Assembly: GCA_964459305.1 (NCBI GenBank)
Contig: CAYWNA010000141.1
Coordinates: forward strand, 1 to 33,252
From: CAYWNA01 sp964459305
GTDB taxonomy: Bacteria > Planctomycetota > Planctomycetia > Pirellulales > Pirellulaceae
Direction: 5' to 3'
Length of the DNA stretch: 33,252 bases
Both the position numbers and the translations under genes were made by a program. Positions 31,525 through 33,252 of this stretch are shown piece by piece. Below the pieces are notes generated by a model. That model ran no database searches, was not told where the DNA came from, and saw nothing but the letters and a program-made list of their open reading frames with translations. Each line of letters opens with the position of its first letter. Position 1 is the first letter of the stretch.

Positions 31525-32442
31525 TTGCGTACCCGTCGGTTTGGCACTATCGGTATCCTACTGAGTTCTGTCTGCCTTTCTAGTGGTTGTGCCTCACTGT
31601 CCAAGAACAAGATCGACGAAAACGTCGTCTCGGCTCGCCAGTTGTCTCTGCGCGGCGTAGACGCGATGCAGCACGGCCGCATGACCGAAGCCGAAACTCT
31701 ATTCAGCAGCGCGTTGGAAGTGTGTCCGCAGGACGAACGTATCCAGTGCCATTATGCTGAAACCCTGTGGCAAGTAGGCGAGCGCGAACGAGCAATCGCT
31801 CACATGGAGCAGGCCGTGCGTCTGTCCGGTGGCAACGCGGAATTGCTCGTCCGGCTGGGCGACATGTATCTGGCCCAGGGCGATTTGCAGCGAGCGGCCA
31901 GGCAGGCAGAACTAGCAACGCGAGCCAAACGCCAGTTGGCTTCTGCATGGGCACTTCGAGGCGATGTGCTGAGCCGAACCGGCCATCCCGACGAGTCCTT
32001 GGCCAGTTACCACCGGGCGCTCAGCTACCAGGGGCACTACCCCCGGGTTCAACTGGCCATCGCCGAAACTTACCGGCAACAAGGGCGGCATGCGCGAACG
32101 TTGGCCACGCTGCGTTCTCTGGCCGACGGATATCCCGGGGGCGAAGTACCGCCAGACGTATTGGTGCATCAAGGAATTGCCCTGAAGGAACTGGGGCGGT
32201 ACGAAGCTGCCATCGAGACCTTCGCGGAAGCCGCGACGGAGGGCGAAACGACGCCCGATCGTCTTTACCACTTGGCTGAAGCGCAACTGCTGGCCGGCGA
32301 CCCGATCAACGCCCGTCTAACCGCCCGAACCGCTCTTGCCAAGACACCTCAGCACGGCCCCAGCCGGGATCTGGTCCAGCGACTGGAGTCGCTACAACCG
32401 CGTGTCGCCGTGCCAGTCGGCGTTGATGTCTGGCAACGTTGA
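31525..32442 (+). CDS. TPR-repeat lipoprotein
   Basis: This 305-residue protein has a lipoprotein signal with LSSGC at 18-22 (Cys22 lipidated), then consecutive TPR units (GRMTEAETLFSSALEVCPQD, GERERAIAHMEQAVRLSGGN, GDLQRAARQAELATRAKRQL, GHPDESLASYHRALSYQGHY and two or three more). TPR arrays bind partner proteins, so it is likely an envelope scaffold. The TTG at 31525 is chosen because GGGGAG lies 7 bases upstream and the signal peptide starts RTRRFG there; the ATG at 31438 in the same frame would give an unusually long N-region. Divergent from the previous gene. Confidence 0.85.
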   Translation: MRTRRFGTIGILLSSVCLSSGCASLSKNKIDENVVSARQLSLRGVDAMQHGRMTEAETLFSSALEVCPQDERIQCHYAETLWQVGERERAIAHMEQAVRLSGGNAELLVRLGDMYLAQGDLQRAARQAELATRAKRQLASAWALRGDVLSRTGHPDESLASYHRALSYQGHYPRVQLAIAETYRQQGRHARTLATLRSLADGYPGGEVPPDVLVHQGIALKELGRYEAAIETFAEAATEGETTPDRLYHLAEAQLLAGDPINARLTARTALAKTPQHGPSRDLVQRLESLQPRVAVPVGVDVWQR

Positions 32443-32596
32443 CTTCTGGCAACGTGGTGTTTCTGCAACGCAACCACGCGCAGTCGTATAGCTCGCCCGT
32501 TCGGTGCGGTAAGCCTCGCCCCCTTTGCGCCTAAATTTTGTCACAATAAGGGCTTACGCGGTTTGGCTCGACTTTCGCCTCGGCCGGCGTTTCCTC

Positions 32597-32611
32597 TGGC
32601 ACGATGATTGC
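32597..32611 (+). promoter_or_regulatory. Sigma-54 promoter of the small secreted protein
   Basis: TGGCACG-ATGA-TTGC matches the sigma-54 -24/-12 consensus at all fixed positions. It lies 81 bases before the ATG at 32692, giving a leader of about 70 bases. A palindrome TTGTCACAA (32538-32546) 50 bases upstream, inside the inverted repeat GTAAGCC/GGCTTAC (32509-32557), is a possible activator site. Confidence 0.75.
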
Positions 32612-32691
32612 GAGTGGTACGTGGCGACGCATAAGCAACATGACGTTTCGTCTATTTACACCGCGGTACTATGTACAAAGGAGCATTACGC

Positions 32692-32997
32692 ATGCGTAAT
32701 CTGATTGCAGTTGTCGTACTCGTCGCTGCCATTTGCACGGTGAGTGTCGGTACGGCCGGCGCAGAAGAGAAAGCCGCCACGGATCAACTACCCGACGCAC
32801 TTGTAGCTTTGGGTGCCGAGCAGAGTGAAGTCGTGACGGTTGAAGAGGCCCAAAAGGTCAGAGGGCAGTACTTCTGGATGAACCTGGATCTGAATGTCAG
32901 GAACTACGTGACGGATTCCTATGTGAGCGTCGAGGGTCCCGCCAGCTACATGAACATCTGGATCGACCCCTACACGTTCATCTTCGAGGCGTACTAG
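32692..32997 (+). CDS. Small secreted protein of unknown function
   Basis: This 101-residue protein has a clear signal peptide (1-24, ending TAGA). Next comes LPDALVALGAEQSEVVTVEE-AQKVRG (33-58), a pattern that resembles the leader of processed peptides and that I have seen in short planctomycete proteins; the remaining ~40 residues are aromatic (QYFWMNLDLN, YMNIWIDPYTFIFEAY). AAGGAG lies 8 bases before the ATG. It stands alone between a sigma-54 promoter and an intrinsic terminator, so it is an independently controlled unit. Processing at VRG is inference. Confidence 0.8.
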   Translation: MRNLIAVVVLVAAICTVSVGTAGAEEKAATDQLPDALVALGAEQSEVVTVEEAQKVRGQYFWMNLDLNVRNYVTDSYVSVEGPASYMNIWIDPYTFIFEAY

Positions 32998-33078
32998 TCC
33001 AGACATTGGCAGCATGATAGCTGCAACGAAAGTCGGTATCACGCGCGTGAACCATCGCACCGGTACACGTCATCACAA

Positions 33079-33115
33079 CCGGACCTGTCGGATTTGACCG
33101 ACAAGTCCGGTTTTT
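33079..33115 (+). terminator. Intrinsic terminator after the small secreted protein gene
   Basis: CCGGACCTGTCGG (33079-33091) pairs with CCGACAAGTCCGG (33098-33110) with one mismatch and a 6-base loop, followed by TTTTT and CCTTTT. This is a standard rho-independent terminator 82 bases after the stop codon. Confidence 0.9.
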
Positions 33116-33252
33116 CCTTTTCTCTGACCGGCGCCGCAGGGTTCGTTCTCCAGGAATCTTTGACCGCGCCTTCTTCGTGGCCTAGGCTTGTCTTAGTAAT
33201 CTGGTGTCCCCATCCGCGTGGAAGTTCTCTTCGACTGTGAGGAACTAGGAAT
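33116..33252. other. Right end of window, nothing recognised
   Basis: No supported gene or repeat is visible after the terminator. Confidence 0.5.

Overview
The window looks like a scaffold from a planctomycete of the Pirellulales type, probably an assembled metagenomic genome. The clues are a secreted protein with two DUF1080 domains fused to a DUF2961 domain, a small two-CxxC zinc-ribbon protein, a lipoprotein with TPR repeats, a Gfo/Idh/MocA sugar operon, weak or variable ribosome binding sites with several GTG/TTG starts, and an unusually rich set of dispersed palindromic repeats between genes. A 100-N assembly gap lies at 21529-21628. I saw no rRNA, tRNA, CRISPR array or intact transposase gene. 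Assignment to a lineage is inference from gene families, not from a marker gene.

Layout. 20-4088 (minus): a GntR/YtrA-type repressor, an ABC ATPase and a very large ABC-2 permease form one operon with a recognisable promoter and operator. 4232-4509: a long palindrome interrupted by a 139-bp element with perfect terminal inverted repeats and a 7-bp target duplication. 4599-7232 (minus): secreted DUF1080-DUF1080-DUF2961 protein. 7574-11962 (plus): a NosR-like membrane flavoprotein with two FMN-binding domains, a secreted helical-barrel protein and a periplasmic trypsin-like/PDZ protease. 12117-12674 (minus): exported glutathione peroxidase. 12821-17244 (minus): flagellar export genes fliN-fliO-fliP-fliQ-fliR-flhB, in which FlhB lacks the NPTH self-cleavage motif. 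17559-21062 (minus): a tight three-gene operon of a UroD-like methyltransferase-family protein, a sugar isomerase/epimerase and a Gfo/Idh/MocA oxidoreductase.

21063-24161 is the accessory part of the window. It holds two direct copies of a ~260-bp repeat bracketing a two-gene cassette (DUF6932-like nucleotidyltransferase plus a short coiled-coil protein), two copies of a 120-bp repeat, a gene remnant without a start codon, and a small membrane protein whose tail runs into a palindrome. 24162-25382 (minus) encodes a secreted HEAT-repeat protein, and 25575-26711 (plus) encodes DprA. 26772-28355 (minus) is guaA, with an intrinsic-terminator-like hairpin in its leader. 28820-29584 (plus) is surE, preceded by a compact multi-hairpin structure. 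The right end holds a lipoprotein, the zinc-ribbon protein, a small cytoplasmic protein (minus), a TPR lipoprotein, and a small secreted protein with its own sigma-54 promoter and intrinsic terminator.

The strongest unexplained signals are the nested insertion at 4232-4509, the repeat-bracketed nucleotidyltransferase/coiled-coil pair, FlhB without NPTH, the sigma-54-driven small secreted protein, and the structured element in front of surE. The repeats fall into at least eight families. Both convergent gene junctions where I see any element carry a palindrome, and two further palindromes lie inside the flagellar operon.
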